The position numbers and the translations under genes were made by a program. The notes below the pieces were generated by a model. It saw nothing but the letters and a program-made list of their open reading frames with translations, did no database searches and was not told where the DNA came from. Positions 16,073 to 23,797 of a stretch of 23,923 nucleotides of DNA are shown in pieces. This stretch comes from JBPYCR01 sp051846915 (GTDB taxonomy: Bacteria > Bacillota > Bacilli > Bacillales > Amphibacillaceae): contig NZ_JBPYCR010000046.1 of assembly GCF_051846915.1 (NCBI RefSeq), forward strand, positions 1 to 23,923, written 5' to 3'. Numbering within the stretch: the first letter of the stretch is position 1; every line of letters starts with the position of its first letter.

Positions 16073-16453
16073 ATGGTAAAAGAAATTTATACAGACAAAT
16101 CCCCGGCAGCAATCGGGCCATATTCACAAGCTATTCAGGCAGGAGATTACTTATACGTATCCGGTCAAATACCGGTAAACCCGGAATCAGGGGAAGTTGT
16201 TGACGGGATCGAAAAGCAAACGAAGCAAGTAATGGAAAATATGAAAGCGGTATTGGAAGAAGCAGGTGCTTCTTTTGCCCAAGTCGCAAAGTTCACGATT
16301 TTTATTAATAATATGGATGATTTCGCAACCATTAATGAACTTTACGGGTCTTATTTGGAAAAGCCATATCCAGCACGGGCGACTGTCGAAGTAAGTCGTT
16401 TGCCAAAAGATGTTCTGATTGAAATGGATGCGATCGTTTACTTAGGTAATTAA
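16073..16453 (+). CDS. ridA: RidA family reactive intermediate deaminase
   Basis: A 126-residue cytoplasmic protein matching RidA (YjgF/YER057c/UK114). The signature residues are in place: Y17 in G-P-Y-S-Q-A, R102 in A-R-A-T-V-E-V and E117 in I-E-M-D-A-I. The arginine binds the carboxylate of the imine/enamine substrate. RidA hydrolyses 2-aminoacrylate and similar reactive enamines made by PLP enzymes, protecting those enzymes. The ATG at 16073 has a perfect AAAGGAGG seven bases upstream; a GTG-started extension from 16046 overlaps the hairpin and is not credible. The alcohol dehydrogenase gene follows after 48 bases, so co-transcription is likely. Confidence 0.96.
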   Translation: MVKEIYTDKSPAAIGPYSQAIQAGDYLYVSGQIPVNPESGEVVDGIEKQTKQVMENMKAVLEEAGASFAQVAKFTIFINNMDDFATINELYGSYLEKPYPARATVEVSRLPKDVLIEMDAIVYLGN

Positions 16454-16501
16454 GTGTTACGATAATTGGACACAAAGTAAGCTAGAGAGGGTGTTTTTGT
16501 A

Positions 16502-17671
16502 ATGGATGCTTTTATGTATTACAACCCTACGAAAATCCTTTTTGGAAAAGGACAAATTAGCAGACTTCCGAAAGAAGTATCCAAATTCGGGAAAAAAGTG
16601 CTGCTCGTATACGGTGGAGGCAGTATCAAGCAAAACGGTGTATATGATGACGTGATGGAGCAGCTGAACGAAATCAATGCCGAAGTAGTCGAATTTCCGG
16701 GAGTGGAATCGAATCCTCGCGTAACGACAGTAAGAAAAGCAGTGGATGTTTGCAAAAAAGAGAAGATCGAATTTGTACTCGCAGTTGGTGGCGGAAGTGT
16801 TATTGACTGTACGAAAGCCATCGTTGTCGGAGCTAAGGCAGAAGCTGATGTATGGGATATAATTACGAAAAAAGTTCGAGCGACAGATGGTCTTCCCTAT
16901 GGTTCGGTCGTGACGATCTCCGGAACAGGTGCCGAAATGAGCAGAGGTTCAGTCATATCCAATTGGGAAACAAAAGAAAAGTTAGGCTGGGGTTCTTCTT
17001 TCTCCCATGCCCAATTCGCCATTCTTGATCCGACGTACACATTTTCCGTTCCAAAAGAGCAAACGGTAAATGGCACAGTCGATACGATGTCTCACGTATT
17101 GGAGCATTATTTTAATCATACAGAAAATACGCCTATTCAAGACCAGTTTTGTGAAAGCATACTACGGACGATGAAAGAAACTGGAACAAAGCTTATTTCT
17201 GATCTCCAAAATTATGAATTGCGGGAAACAGTCATGTATGCCAGTACAATCGCCTTAAGTGACATGTTGAATATGGGATATATGGGTGATTGGGCAACAC
17301 ATCACATTGATCATGCCGTTTCGGCTGTTCACGATATTTCACATGGAGGCGGGATGGCAATTTTATTTCCGCACTGGATGGATTATGTGCTGGATGAATC
17401 AAATACGTACAGGTTCAAACAACTGGCCGTTCAAGTATTTAATGTGGATGCTACCGGAAAAACGGATCTGGAAACAGCGCAAGAGGGAATTGACGCGTTG
17501 CGAGCTTTATGGAAGAATTGGGGTGCACCAACGAAGCTTTCCGAATATGGCATTACAGAAAGCACAATTAATTTGATTGCGGATAAAGCGGAAAAAGTCC
17601 AACCGGAATTCGGAAATTTTAAAGCCTTGAATCGTTCAGACGCAGTTGCTATATTACGAGCAAGCTTATAA
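16502..17671 (+). CDS. Iron-dependent alcohol/aldehyde oxidoreductase (YqhD/YugJ-like)
   Basis: A 389-residue group-III (iron-containing) alcohol dehydrogenase. The nucleotide-binding G-G-G-S is at 96-99. D194, H198, H267 and H281 fall exactly at the metal-ligand positions I recall for E. coli YqhD. Such enzymes reduce short- and medium-chain aldehydes, including toxic products such as butanal or malondialdehyde, using NAD(P)H; Bacillus relatives are annotated YugJ/YugK or BdhA. Cofactor preference cannot be settled here. The ATG at 16502 follows GAGAGGG at ten bases. It follows ridA by 48 bases and is closed by a strong bidirectional terminator. Context suggests detoxification of reactive carbonyl or amine intermediates. 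Confidence 0.94.
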   Translation: MDAFMYYNPTKILFGKGQISRLPKEVSKFGKKVLLVYGGGSIKQNGVYDDVMEQLNEINAEVVEFPGVESNPRVTTVRKAVDVCKKEKIEFVLAVGGGSVIDCTKAIVVGAKAEADVWDIITKKVRATDGLPYGSVVTISGTGAEMSRGSVISNWETKEKLGWGSSFSHAQFAILDPTYTFSVPKEQTVNGTVDTMSHVLEHYFNHTENTPIQDQFCESILRTMKETGTKLISDLQNYELRETVMYASTIALSDMLNMGYMGDWATHHIDHAVSAVHDISHGGGMAILFPHWMDYVLDESNTYRFKQLAVQVFNVDATGKTDLETAQEGIDALRALWKNWGAPTKLSEYGITESTINLIADKAEKVQPEFGNFKALNRSDAVAILRASL

Positions 17672-17720
17672 GGGAGCAATATTAATCATCCGGATATTCA
17701 TTTTATTCTTTAAAACACAA

Positions 17721-17756
17721 AAGAGCTGACTGTTTACATAAAAACAGCCAGCTCTT
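17721..17756. terminator. Bidirectional terminator between convergent genes
   Basis: AAGAGCTG-A-CTGTTT (17721-17735) pairs with AAACAG-C-CAGCTCTT (17742-17756), about 14 bp with one mismatch and a short loop. It ends the dehydrogenase transcript. It also overlaps the last codons of the leftward DUF1450 gene, whose stop is at 17736..17734, so that gene's terminator is partly coding. Confidence 0.85.
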
Positions 17757-17979
17757 CTTTAATTGCAGCTCTAATATTGTTTAAGCAATCCTCAGGTGTT
17801 TTGCCAATCACGCGTTTGCCATTTACTAGGGCGTATGGCCGAATGGCGCATAAGCCACAATAAGATAAACATTCATTCATCAAAACTGCTACTTCAGGAA
17901 ATTCCTTCTCCAATATTTCTTCTATATTTAATGTAGTGATCAAATTTCCATCGCATACATCGATAATAACAATACCCAA
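17734..17979 (-). CDS. DUF1450 family protein (YuzB-like)
   Basis: An 81-residue protein of the DUF1450/YuzB family, typical length about 78. C9, C37, C41 and C44 are visible, the last three as C-L-S-Y-C-G-L-C, with the conserved P-Y-A-L-V-N-G-K that follows. The cysteine spacing suggests a metal or redox centre of thioredoxin/ferredoxin-like type, but the family function is not known. The start is TTG at 17979 (M-G-I-V-I-I) with AGAAGG ten bases upstream; no ATG fits. The gene is alone and convergent with the dehydrogenase. Confidence 0.85.
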   Translation of the reverse strand: MGIVIIDVCDGNLITTLNIEEILEKEFPEVAVLMNECLSYCGLCAIRPYALVNGKRVIGKTPEDCLNNIRAAIKEELAVFM

Positions 17980-18119
17980 CCTATCACATACCTTCTAAAT
18001 AAAATTAGAACTGTGTCTGTTTTAGCATATCCGAATACGCAAATCAATATTTGTGCATATGTGATATTACATGATGAGGGTACAAGCTTTTAAGAAATTA
18101 CTCTTGCAACATTCAATCC

Positions 18120-19361
18120 TCATTTTGAGTATGTTGGGACTTTTTCTGTATATTCATGGCGATACCAGATGATGAGCATAATGACTCCGTTGATCACAAG
18201 TAAAGCACTTGTGACGTAAAAAACAGATGAAAATCCAAAAAAGCCTGCCAACATGCCACCAAGCGCAGGGCCGACAATGTTTCCGAAGAATCGCAAACTC
18301 GTATTGTAGCCAAGCACTTCTCCTTGCATGGACATAGGCGCTTCCTGTCGAATATAAGCTATTCGAAGCGGAACGATCCCACCAATGGCCGTGCCTAAAA
18401 TAAGACGGAGTACAATTAGCTGCCAAATGTTCGTTACAAAGGCGGCAGGAAAATAAACAATACCAGCAACAAACAAAAGAGAAATAATTATTTTAATATA
18501 GCCAATTCGATCCCCTAACATTCCCCATTGCCTCGCCATAATTAAATTGCCAAGTCCGGCAACGGAAAAAGCCATGCCAGAGAAGAAGGCTATATTTGCG
18601 GGGCCATTTATTTCTGCTACGTATAAAGATAGGATTGGCTGAATGCTGAAATGGGCGATTTGTACTAGCGCCGACATGAGCATCACAACAAAAAGAACCG
18701 GTTTTTGAAAAATGTGGAGCATCACTTCTTTACTGGAGTATTGTTTATTCTCCACGGCACTAGAAACATTCATTTGCATTTCCTTAATACCAAATAAAAC
18801 AATAATTGCTGATAGGAAAATGGTAATTGACACCCATTTAAATGTTGCGCCATAGCCAACCGCGTCGGCGAACACTCCACCGAGCAACGGTCCCATCAGC
18901 ATCCCTGTAACACTTCCGGTCTGTAGTGTACCGAGCACTTTACCGGCAATTTTTTTGGGTGTCTGTGTGGAAATCAATGCTTGTGACATTGGGATAAAAC
19001 CGGTGAATATCCCCATAAATAAGCGCAATAAAAAAAGCTGCCAAACCGTAGTGGCAAACCCCATTAAAAATACAGACACTGCAAGACCTGTCGCAGACAT
19101 AATTAAAATATTTTTCCGGCCGTACTTATCACCGATTCGGCCCCATATAGGTGAGAAAAGAAAAGCTGTTACAAAGGTAATACCAAAAATCCATCCGGAC
19201 CAATTTTGCACATAGGAATCAGAAAAATTTCCAAACGATTCAATGTACAATGAAATAAATGGAAGTACCATCGTCATACTTCCAGCAACGAAAAAATTAG
19301 CAACCCACATAATGACAACATTACGTTTAACAAGATCCTGTTGATATGGGATAATATACAC
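18120..19361 (-). CDS. MFS multidrug exporter, 12-TM
   Basis: A 413-residue major facilitator with twelve hydrophobic segments. Motif A is G-R-I-G-D-K-Y-G-R-K near residue 75, and the TM5 antiporter motif is visible as G-M-L-M-G-P-L-L-G-G. Together they mark a drug/proton antiporter of the DHA1 (YttB/MdtG-like) kind. The start is problematic: GTG at 19361 is the only usual start codon before the first membrane helix, but its purine run AGAAAGAAG ends one base away. Translation may be weak, or the start may be non-standard. A TATACT box upstream with weak -35 could be the promoter. No terminator is obvious at the 3' end. Confidence 0.88.
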   Translation of the reverse strand: MYIIPYQQDLVKRNVVIMWVANFFVAGSMTMVLPFISLYIESFGNFSDSYVQNWSGWIFGITFVTAFLFSPIWGRIGDKYGRKNILIMSATGLAVSVFLMGFATTVWQLFLLRLFMGIFTGFIPMSQALISTQTPKKIAGKVLGTLQTGSVTGMLMGPLLGGVFADAVGYGATFKWVSITIFLSAIIVLFGIKEMQMNVSSAVENKQYSSKEVMLHIFQKPVLFVVMLMSALVQIAHFSIQPILSLYVAEINGPANIAFFSGMAFSVAGLGNLIMARQWGMLGDRIGYIKIIISLLFVAGIVYFPAAFVTNIWQLIVLRLILGTAIGGIVPLRIAYIRQEAPMSMQGEVLGYNTSLRFFGNIVGPALGGMLAGFFGFSSVFYVTSALLVINGVIMLIIWYRHEYTEKVPTYSK

Positions 19362-19468
19362 GCTTCTTTCTGAAATTACTTCGCTACTTTAAGTATAGCT
19401 GCTCTAATAAAAATTTAAAACAAATATGCTTACTATGCAGATTATGGTATCATCTAAGTAATGATTTT

Positions 19469-19684
19469 TATAGATGTTGTTCAAAAAGTGCGGTAAAAAT
19501 TGCTTTGATCTTCCGCGTTGGCTTGCTTTTCTGCTCCTCATGTGGTTAAGGCACTTCTATTAAAACCGCCCACGTCGTGTGGGCAACATAGAAGTCAGTA
19601 CCTCCTGTACAAGCCCGGTGCTCAAAGCTACGCCGCCTTGAATATCTTTGCACTTTTTATCCTCGTTTTTGAACACGCACTTAT
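19469..19684. repeat. MITE-like repeat element with terminal inverted repeats
   Basis: The left end TTATAGATGTTGTTCAAAAA and the right end read on the minus strand (TATAAGTGCGTGTTCAAAAA) are imperfect inverted repeats. The similarity continues about 30 bases inward (GGTAAAAATTGC.TTTGAT versus GGATAAAAAGTGCAAAGAT). Inside, GCCCAC/GTGGGC (19568-19573 with 19579-19584) nests in CTTCTAT/ATAGAAG (19554-19560 with 19588-19594), and GTAC-CTCCT-GTAC follows. There is no transposase or coding frame. A diverged left-end fragment is at about 6210. It occupies most of the 19362-19826 gap. Confidence 0.7.
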
Positions 19685-19729
19685 AATAAAAGCATGGGAG
19701 CCATAATGAAATTGGTTATTACAAAACAA

Positions 19730-19756
19730 CGAAACGGATGATTAAATGAAGTCGTA
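19730..19756 (+). promoter_or_regulatory. Possible ECF-sigma promoter of DUF1002 gene
   Basis: CGAAAC (19730-19735), 17 bases, then CGTA (19753-19756). The Bacillus sigma-W/M consensus is TGAAAC-N16-CGTA/C, so this is one base and one spacing unit off. As I recall, B. subtilis ypuA belongs to an envelope-stress ECF regulon, which makes the match worth noting. It lies 70 bases before the start codon. Confidence 0.3.
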
Positions 19757-19826
19757 CAAGCATACATTGGTATAAGGTAAAAGTGCAGAATGGAATAAAA
19801 ATCATGATGAATAAAGGAGTGTAAAG

Positions 19827-20747
19827 ATGAAAAAAATGGCAAGAATTTCTTTATTGATTTTATTAATATTCGGTTTCCTAGCTGGGATGTCTATACCGGT
19901 TTTGGCAGATGATGGCGGTAAAGATGATGAAGTAATAAATGAAAAGCTTGGTGTTCCGATTGTTGTGTATGGTGATACACTATCCGATGACCAAAAAGCG
20001 AAAGTACGTGATTTACTTGAGGTAACCGACCCGGATGCAGTGAAAGAATTTTCCGTAACCGGCCAGGATGCGGCAAAGTATATTGATGGAGATCCGAATT
20101 CACGAATGTTTTCTTCCGCTAAAATTGTACGGGAAGAAAAAGGTGCTGGACTCGTCATAAACATTGTAACACCGGAAAATATTACGCAAGTCACGAGTGA
20201 AATGTACTCCAATGCGTTGCTAACAGCCGGTGTGGAAAATGCTACGGTTGATGTTGCATCTCCAGTTAAAGTAACCGGCCATTCCGCTTTGACAGGGATT
20301 TATAAAGCGTATGATGCAGAAGGAGAGATGCTTGACAAGGAACGGATGGAGCTTGCCAATGAAGAACTTGATGTGGCAACAGACCTAGCTGAAAAAGAGG
20401 GCATGACACAGGAAAAGGTAACGGAACTGCTTACGGAAATTAAAAAAGAAATTGCGGATCAGAATCCGGCAACAAAAGAAGAAGTCGAGCAAATTGTTAA
20501 AGAGCAACTCGATAAATTGGAAATATCATTAAGTGAAGAAGACCGTCAATTACTAATTGATTTATTTGAAAAAATGCGCGATCTAAACATTGACTTTGAC
20601 AAGGTGAAAAGCCAATTGGAAGACATTACATCGACGATAAAAGATAAGCTCGGTGATCTGAATATTGATATTGATGAAGGATTCTGGGAAAAGGTGAGCA
20701 ACTTTTTTAAGGACCTTTTGAATAAATTAACTAGTATATTTGAATAA
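19827..20747 (+). CDS. Secreted DUF1002 protein (YpuA-like)
   Basis: A 306-residue protein. A signal peptide (M-K-K-M-A-R then a hydrophobic core, likely cleaved after V-L-A at residue 27) directs export. The DUF1002 domain follows, with V-V-Y-G-D-T-L-S-D-D-Q-K, Y-S-N-A-L-L-T-A-G-V and V-A-S-P-V-K-V-T-G-H-S-A-L-T-G, covering about residues 38-200. The C-terminal 100 residues are charged, helical and acidic, with coiled-coil character. Family function is unknown; homologues are conserved in Bacilli and Clostridia, and an envelope role is inferred from export. AAAGGAGTG precedes the ATG. The downstream hairpin at 20821 ends the transcript. Confidence 0.92.
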   Translation: MKKMARISLLILLIFGFLAGMSIPVLADDGGKDDEVINEKLGVPIVVYGDTLSDDQKAKVRDLLEVTDPDAVKEFSVTGQDAAKYIDGDPNSRMFSSAKIVREEKGAGLVINIVTPENITQVTSEMYSNALLTAGVENATVDVASPVKVTGHSALTGIYKAYDAEGEMLDKERMELANEELDVATDLAEKEGMTQEKVTELLTEIKKEIADQNPATKEEVEQIVKEQLDKLEISLSEEDRQLLIDLFEKMRDLNIDFDKVKSQLEDITSTIKDKLGDLNIDIDEGFWEKVSNFFKDLLNKLTSIFE

Positions 20748-20820
20748 AGAACGATGATTCAGTAGAGAAGAGATATTTGAGGTATGTCTGTTCCTGTAAA
20801 CAAGTTAAATAATTTTGTTT

Positions 20821-20855
20821 TGAAAAAGGACTCCCATTCCTAGAGTCCTTTTTCA
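20821..20855 (+). terminator. Rho-independent terminator after DUF1002 gene
   Basis: TGAAAAAGGACTC (20821-20833) pairs perfectly with GAGTCCTTTTTCA (20843-20855) around a nine-base loop, and the 3' arm carries the T-tract. Confidence 0.9.
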
Positions 20856-20910
20856 ATCCTATATATAAAGAAGAATGTATAGCATTTGGAATAATTTGGA
20901 GTTGATAAAT

Positions 20911-22446
20911 ATGGCACAAAATACCAGAGTTTCTCAAAAATGGCCGATCGCCCTGTTTACAATAGGTGTATTTATGGCAGGCATAGACAATGGCATCATT
21001 AGTACGGCACTTACTACGATATATGATGCTTTTGAGGTCAATCCAACGTGGGGCGCGTGGACAGTAACGTTATATACGTTAGGTATCGCCATTAGTGTTC
21101 CAATCATCGGGAAATTATCCGATAACTTTGGGAGAAAGCGCCTTTTCGTAATTGAGATCGCTTTATTTGGCCTCGGGTCATTGCTAGTTGCATTAAGTCC
21201 TAATTTTATTTTTCTTCTCGTGGCCCGGTTCATCCAGGCAATTGGTGGCGGGGGTATATTTATCATTGGTAGTTCCCATATATTGGCAACATTGCCGAAA
21301 GATAAACAAGGGAAGGCGCTTGGACTGTTGGGTGGTATGCATGGACTTTCGGCGGTAATTGGCCCCAACTTAGGAGCGTTTATTTTAAGCATTACCGGTT
21401 CTTGGCAATGGATGTTTTTGATCAATATCCCGATTGCCATTTTTTTAATTGTTTTCGGACTGTTAAAAATAGAAGAGACAGCAGCTTCTCAAGTAAAACC
21501 ATTGGACTTTAAAGGAACTGTATTTTTGTCATTAGGAATATTAGCATTTATGTATGCGATCACGGAAATAGATAGTACCGCCATACTAAACAGTATTACC
21601 AATTCTTCTACGGTAGCCTTTTTTATTATTGGAGCGGCGCTCTTGATATGGCTTATTTTTCATGAGCGCAGGTTGGAAAAGCGCGGGGGTGACCCGATCA
21701 TTTCCTATTCGTTAATAACGAAACCTCATTTTCAATTAACCTTGCTATTAGGCCTGTTGTCGGGAGGGTTTTTAGCAGGGATCATATATATTCCCTCGTA
21801 TGTACAACACGTATTGTATGTTCCTGCAGGAAGTGCGGGATATTGGCTAACGCCTCTTGCACTTGCTTCAGGAATTGGTGCAGGTCTTGGCGGTTTTTTA
21901 ACAGACAAGTATGGAGCTATCCGCACCATTGTTTTTTCCGGAATAATCGGTGCAGTCGGCTTTCTGTTATTCCCTATATGGGTTGATGATTTTGGCTCCT
22001 TCTTGGTTGCAAGTATGTTTGCAGGTGTTGGCCTTGGTATATTGCTTGGTGCACCATTAAACGTGCTTGCAGGGGAAAGTGCAAAGGAAAATCAGTACGG
22101 TTCCGCACTAGGAACATTATCACTCGTCCGTCAAGTGGGACTTACATTGTTCCCAACAATCTTTGCCAGTTTAATTACCGGGGGCTTGAAAAATGCGGAG
22201 GCTGTTGTAAACCATGCAAACAGCGAAGAAGCCATTCAGGCACAAGTTGGTACAGAGGGCGAAAAAACTTTTGGCGATGTAATGGAGCAAGTTAAGCAAA
22301 TTGCCGATCCGGACTTACGGGAAGTTCTAGCTAATATGGTTGCTTCTGCAATGAAGAATGGTTATGATTACTTGTTTATAACATCTAGTGCGCTATCTTT
22401 GTTTGTTCTTCTAATCGGGATTTCTCTCCTTCTTCGTAAAAGATAA
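20911..22446 (+). CDS. DHA2-family (EmrB/QacA) 14-TM drug exporter
   Basis: A 511-residue major facilitator, the length of the 14-helix DHA2 group. TM1 carries D-N-G-I-I-S-T-A-L (the D of motif D1), loop 2-3 has G-K-L-S-D-N-F-G-R-K-R, and motif C is G-L-S-A-V-I-G-P-N-L-G-A. These features mark a proton-driven exporter of lipophilic cations, dyes or antibiotics. The ATG at 20911 with TTGGAG nine bases upstream is preferred over an in-frame ATG at 20875 that lacks a ribosome binding site and sits next to the terminator. A polar insert near residues 430-465 precedes the last membrane segment. The gene is monocistronic, with a terminator on each side. Confidence 0.94.
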   Translation: MAQNTRVSQKWPIALFTIGVFMAGIDNGIISTALTTIYDAFEVNPTWGAWTVTLYTLGIAISVPIIGKLSDNFGRKRLFVIEIALFGLGSLLVALSPNFIFLLVARFIQAIGGGGIFIIGSSHILATLPKDKQGKALGLLGGMHGLSAVIGPNLGAFILSITGSWQWMFLINIPIAIFLIVFGLLKIEETAASQVKPLDFKGTVFLSLGILAFMYAITEIDSTAILNSITNSSTVAFFIIGAALLIWLIFHERRLEKRGGDPIISYSLITKPHFQLTLLLGLLSGGFLAGIIYIPSYVQHVLYVPAGSAGYWLTPLALASGIGAGLGGFLTDKYGAIRTIVFSGIIGAVGFLLFPIWVDDFGSFLVASMFAGVGLGILLGAPLNVLAGESAKENQYGSALGTLSLVRQVGLTLFPTIFASLITGGLKNAEAVVNHANSEEAIQAQVGTEGEKTFGDVMEQVKQIADPDLREVLANMVASAMKNGYDYLFITSSALSLFVLLIGISLLLRKR

Positions 22447-22483
22447 TCGATCGTCAAGTAAATGATGAAATTGTAAAAATAAT

Positions 22484-22526
22484 ACGCTGTTGCTTTCCGA
22501 ATCAAAGGAGAGTGGCAGCGTTTTTT
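22484..22526 (+). terminator. Rho-independent terminator of DHA2 exporter
   Basis: ACGCTGTTGCTTTCC (22484-22498) pairs through 15 positions, several of them G-U, with GGAGAGTGGCAGCGT (22507-22521). T6 follows (22521-22526). Confidence 0.88.
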
Positions 22527-22622
22527 CTAATGGAAAATCATTGTCGGATCAGTTCCGCCGGGGTGTTTCTACATGAAACTTCCCATATATAAATCAGCGA
22601 ATGCAAAATAGCGAAGATGCTT

Positions 22623-22701
22623 TGTAACATTTCTATAAAACTTGTAATATATCATTGGTAATTTGGTAATGCTTGTAATAGACACTTAATTTGTCTGTAA
22701 C
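22623..22701 (+). promoter_or_regulatory. Four TGTAAY half-sites upstream of the LysM-3D gene
   Basis: TGTAAC/T occurs at 22623, 22643, 22674 and 22696, giving start-to-start distances of 20, 31 and 22 bases, close to whole DNA turns. Two GGTAAT variants (22657, 22665) lie between. The WalR consensus is TGTWAH-N5-TGTWAH (11-base period), and B. subtilis yocH is a known WalR target. The canonical 11-base spacing is missing, so this is suggestive only. Confidence 0.35.
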
Positions 22702-22703
22702 TG

Positions 22704-22737
22704 CATTGCCTGTACCCTTATGTTATGCTAGGCAATG
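22704..22737 (+). promoter_or_regulatory. 8-bp perfect inverted repeat in promoter/leader of LysM-3D gene
   Basis: CATTGCCT (22704-22711) and AGGCAATG (22730-22737) are exact reverse complements flanking TATGTT/TATGCT boxes (22719-22729). It could be an operator around the -10 region or a 5' leader hairpin ending about 14 bases before GAAGGAGG. Confidence 0.4.
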
Positions 22738-22763
22738 TCAGAATTTGAAGGAGGAAACTACCT

Positions 22764-23555
22764 ATGAAAAAGATTGCAGCATTTATTCTGGGTGGAATGA
22801 TCGTCGGTACAGCAGCAACAAGCGTGTCGGCAGCAGAGTATGAAGTACAAAAAGGGGACAGCCTTTGGAATATAGCAGAAGAGCATAATACGAGCGTGGA
22901 GGAATTGGTAGAGATTAACCAATTAGCCACAACCGTTATTCAGCCAAAACAAACGATTGTTATGTACGAGAGTTATGTAGTAGAAAAAGGAGACACGTTA
23001 TCGGGCATAGCAAAAGAGTTTGACGTAACAGTGGAAGAAATAAAAGAATGGAACGAGCTTGAATCTTCCATTATTGGGATCGGACAAGAACTAACTATAC
23101 ATGCAGCTAAAGATAATAGTGAAGATAAAGAAAGTGCAAAAGAAGCTAAAAAAACTACAAATGAAACGAACGATAAGTCAGAAGCAACATCTGCAGCAAA
23201 AGAAAGTACACAAAGCAAGCAGGTGAAAAAGCAGGAAGAAAAAACAGCTTCTAAAAAGCAAGACGGAAAGACAATATCGGTTTCGGCAACAGCGTATACG
23301 GCGAAATGTACAGGCTGTAGTGGAATTACTGCAACCGGTGTTGACTTAAACAGCAATCCGAATGCGAAAGTCATTGCAGTTGATCCAAATGTCATTCCAC
23401 TAGGATCAAAAGTACATGTTGAAGGATATGGAGAAGCAATTGCCGCAGATACTGGCGGAGCAATTAATGGAAACAAAATTGATATTCATGTGCCGACAAA
23501 AGATCAAGCGTACAGCTGGGGTGTACGAAACGTTAACGTAACAATTCTTGATTAA
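22764..23555 (+). CDS. Secreted cell-wall protein, two LysM plus 3D domain (YocH-like)
   Basis: A 263-residue exported protein. The signal peptide is 1-23 (cleavage V-S-A/A-E-Y). LysM repeats at about 26-67 (Y-E-V-Q-K-G-D-S-L-W-N-I-A) and 71-112 (Y-V-V-E-K-G-D-T-L-S-G-I-A) bind peptidoglycan. A lysine/glutamate-rich linker spans 115-168. The C-terminal 3D domain (171-262) has its three aspartates at D207, D229 and D240, the arrangement of MltA/Rpf-like wall lytic enzymes. C182 and C185 are extra. The architecture equals B. subtilis YocH, a wall-remodelling autolysin. GAAGGAGG precedes the ATG. It is monocistronic, with its own terminator and a TGTAAY-rich upstream region compatible with WalR control. 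Confidence 0.94.
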   Translation: MKKIAAFILGGMIVGTAATSVSAAEYEVQKGDSLWNIAEEHNTSVEELVEINQLATTVIQPKQTIVMYESYVVEKGDTLSGIAKEFDVTVEEIKEWNELESSIIGIGQELTIHAAKDNSEDKESAKEAKKTTNETNDKSEATSAAKESTQSKQVKKQEEKTASKKQDGKTISVSATAYTAKCTGCSGITATGVDLNSNPNAKVIAVDPNVIPLGSKVHVEGYGEAIAADTGGAINGNKIDIHVPTKDQAYSWGVRNVNVTILD

Positions 23556-23587
23556 TGGATGACCGATAGATTTATATCACCCACCCA

Positions 23588-23626
23588 AAAAAGCACCTGT
23601 TCTCAAATAGAGAGCAGGTGCTTTTT
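23588..23626 (+). terminator. Rho-independent terminator of LysM-3D gene
   Basis: AAAAAGCACCTG-T-TCTC (23588-23604) pairs with GAGA-G-CAGGTGCTTTTT (23610-23626), about 17 pairs with one wobble and a five-base loop. Confidence 0.92.
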
Positions 23627-23655
23627 CTTGATGAGGTAAGAACGGATATTTTTAA

Positions 23656-23763
23656 GCATAGCTGCTAGCTTCGACGTACAATTCTTTTCGGTCGGATGAG
23701 CATTTAAGCGCAGTCCCAGGATGTTGCCCTAGGACGCTTGCTCTTTTCTTAAAAAGTAAGAAA
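23656..23763. repeat. Structured dispersed repeat, copy 2 (diverged), plus small hairpin
   Basis: GCATAGCTG-CTAGCTT (23656 on) matches the opening of the repeat at 1530, and GACGCTTGCTCTTTTCTT matches its T-rich end. The 3' half folds: AAGCG pairs with CGCTT, TCC with GGA and AGG with CCT around ATGTTGC (23706-23739). Next to it TTTCTTA (23745-23751) pairs with TAAGAAA (23757-23763). The middle differs from copy 1, so this is a family resemblance rather than a direct duplicate. Confidence 0.5.
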
Positions 23764-23797
23764 GCATTCCTGTAATGAAGCAAAATGAGGATTGAAT

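Noticed and set aside
20934..21440. A 168-codon minus-strand open frame inside the DHA2 exporter
   Set aside because: It is a shadow of the exporter's coding frame and its protein has no domain-like pattern.
22623..22701. Canonical WalR box
   Set aside because: TGTAAY half-sites are present, but none are in the TGTWAH-N5-TGTWAH arrangement, so I list them only as a possible variant.
22973..23476. A 167-codon minus-strand open frame inside the LysM-3D gene
   Set aside because: It is antisense to a well-supported secreted protein; its S/F-rich composition mirrors the linker of the real gene.
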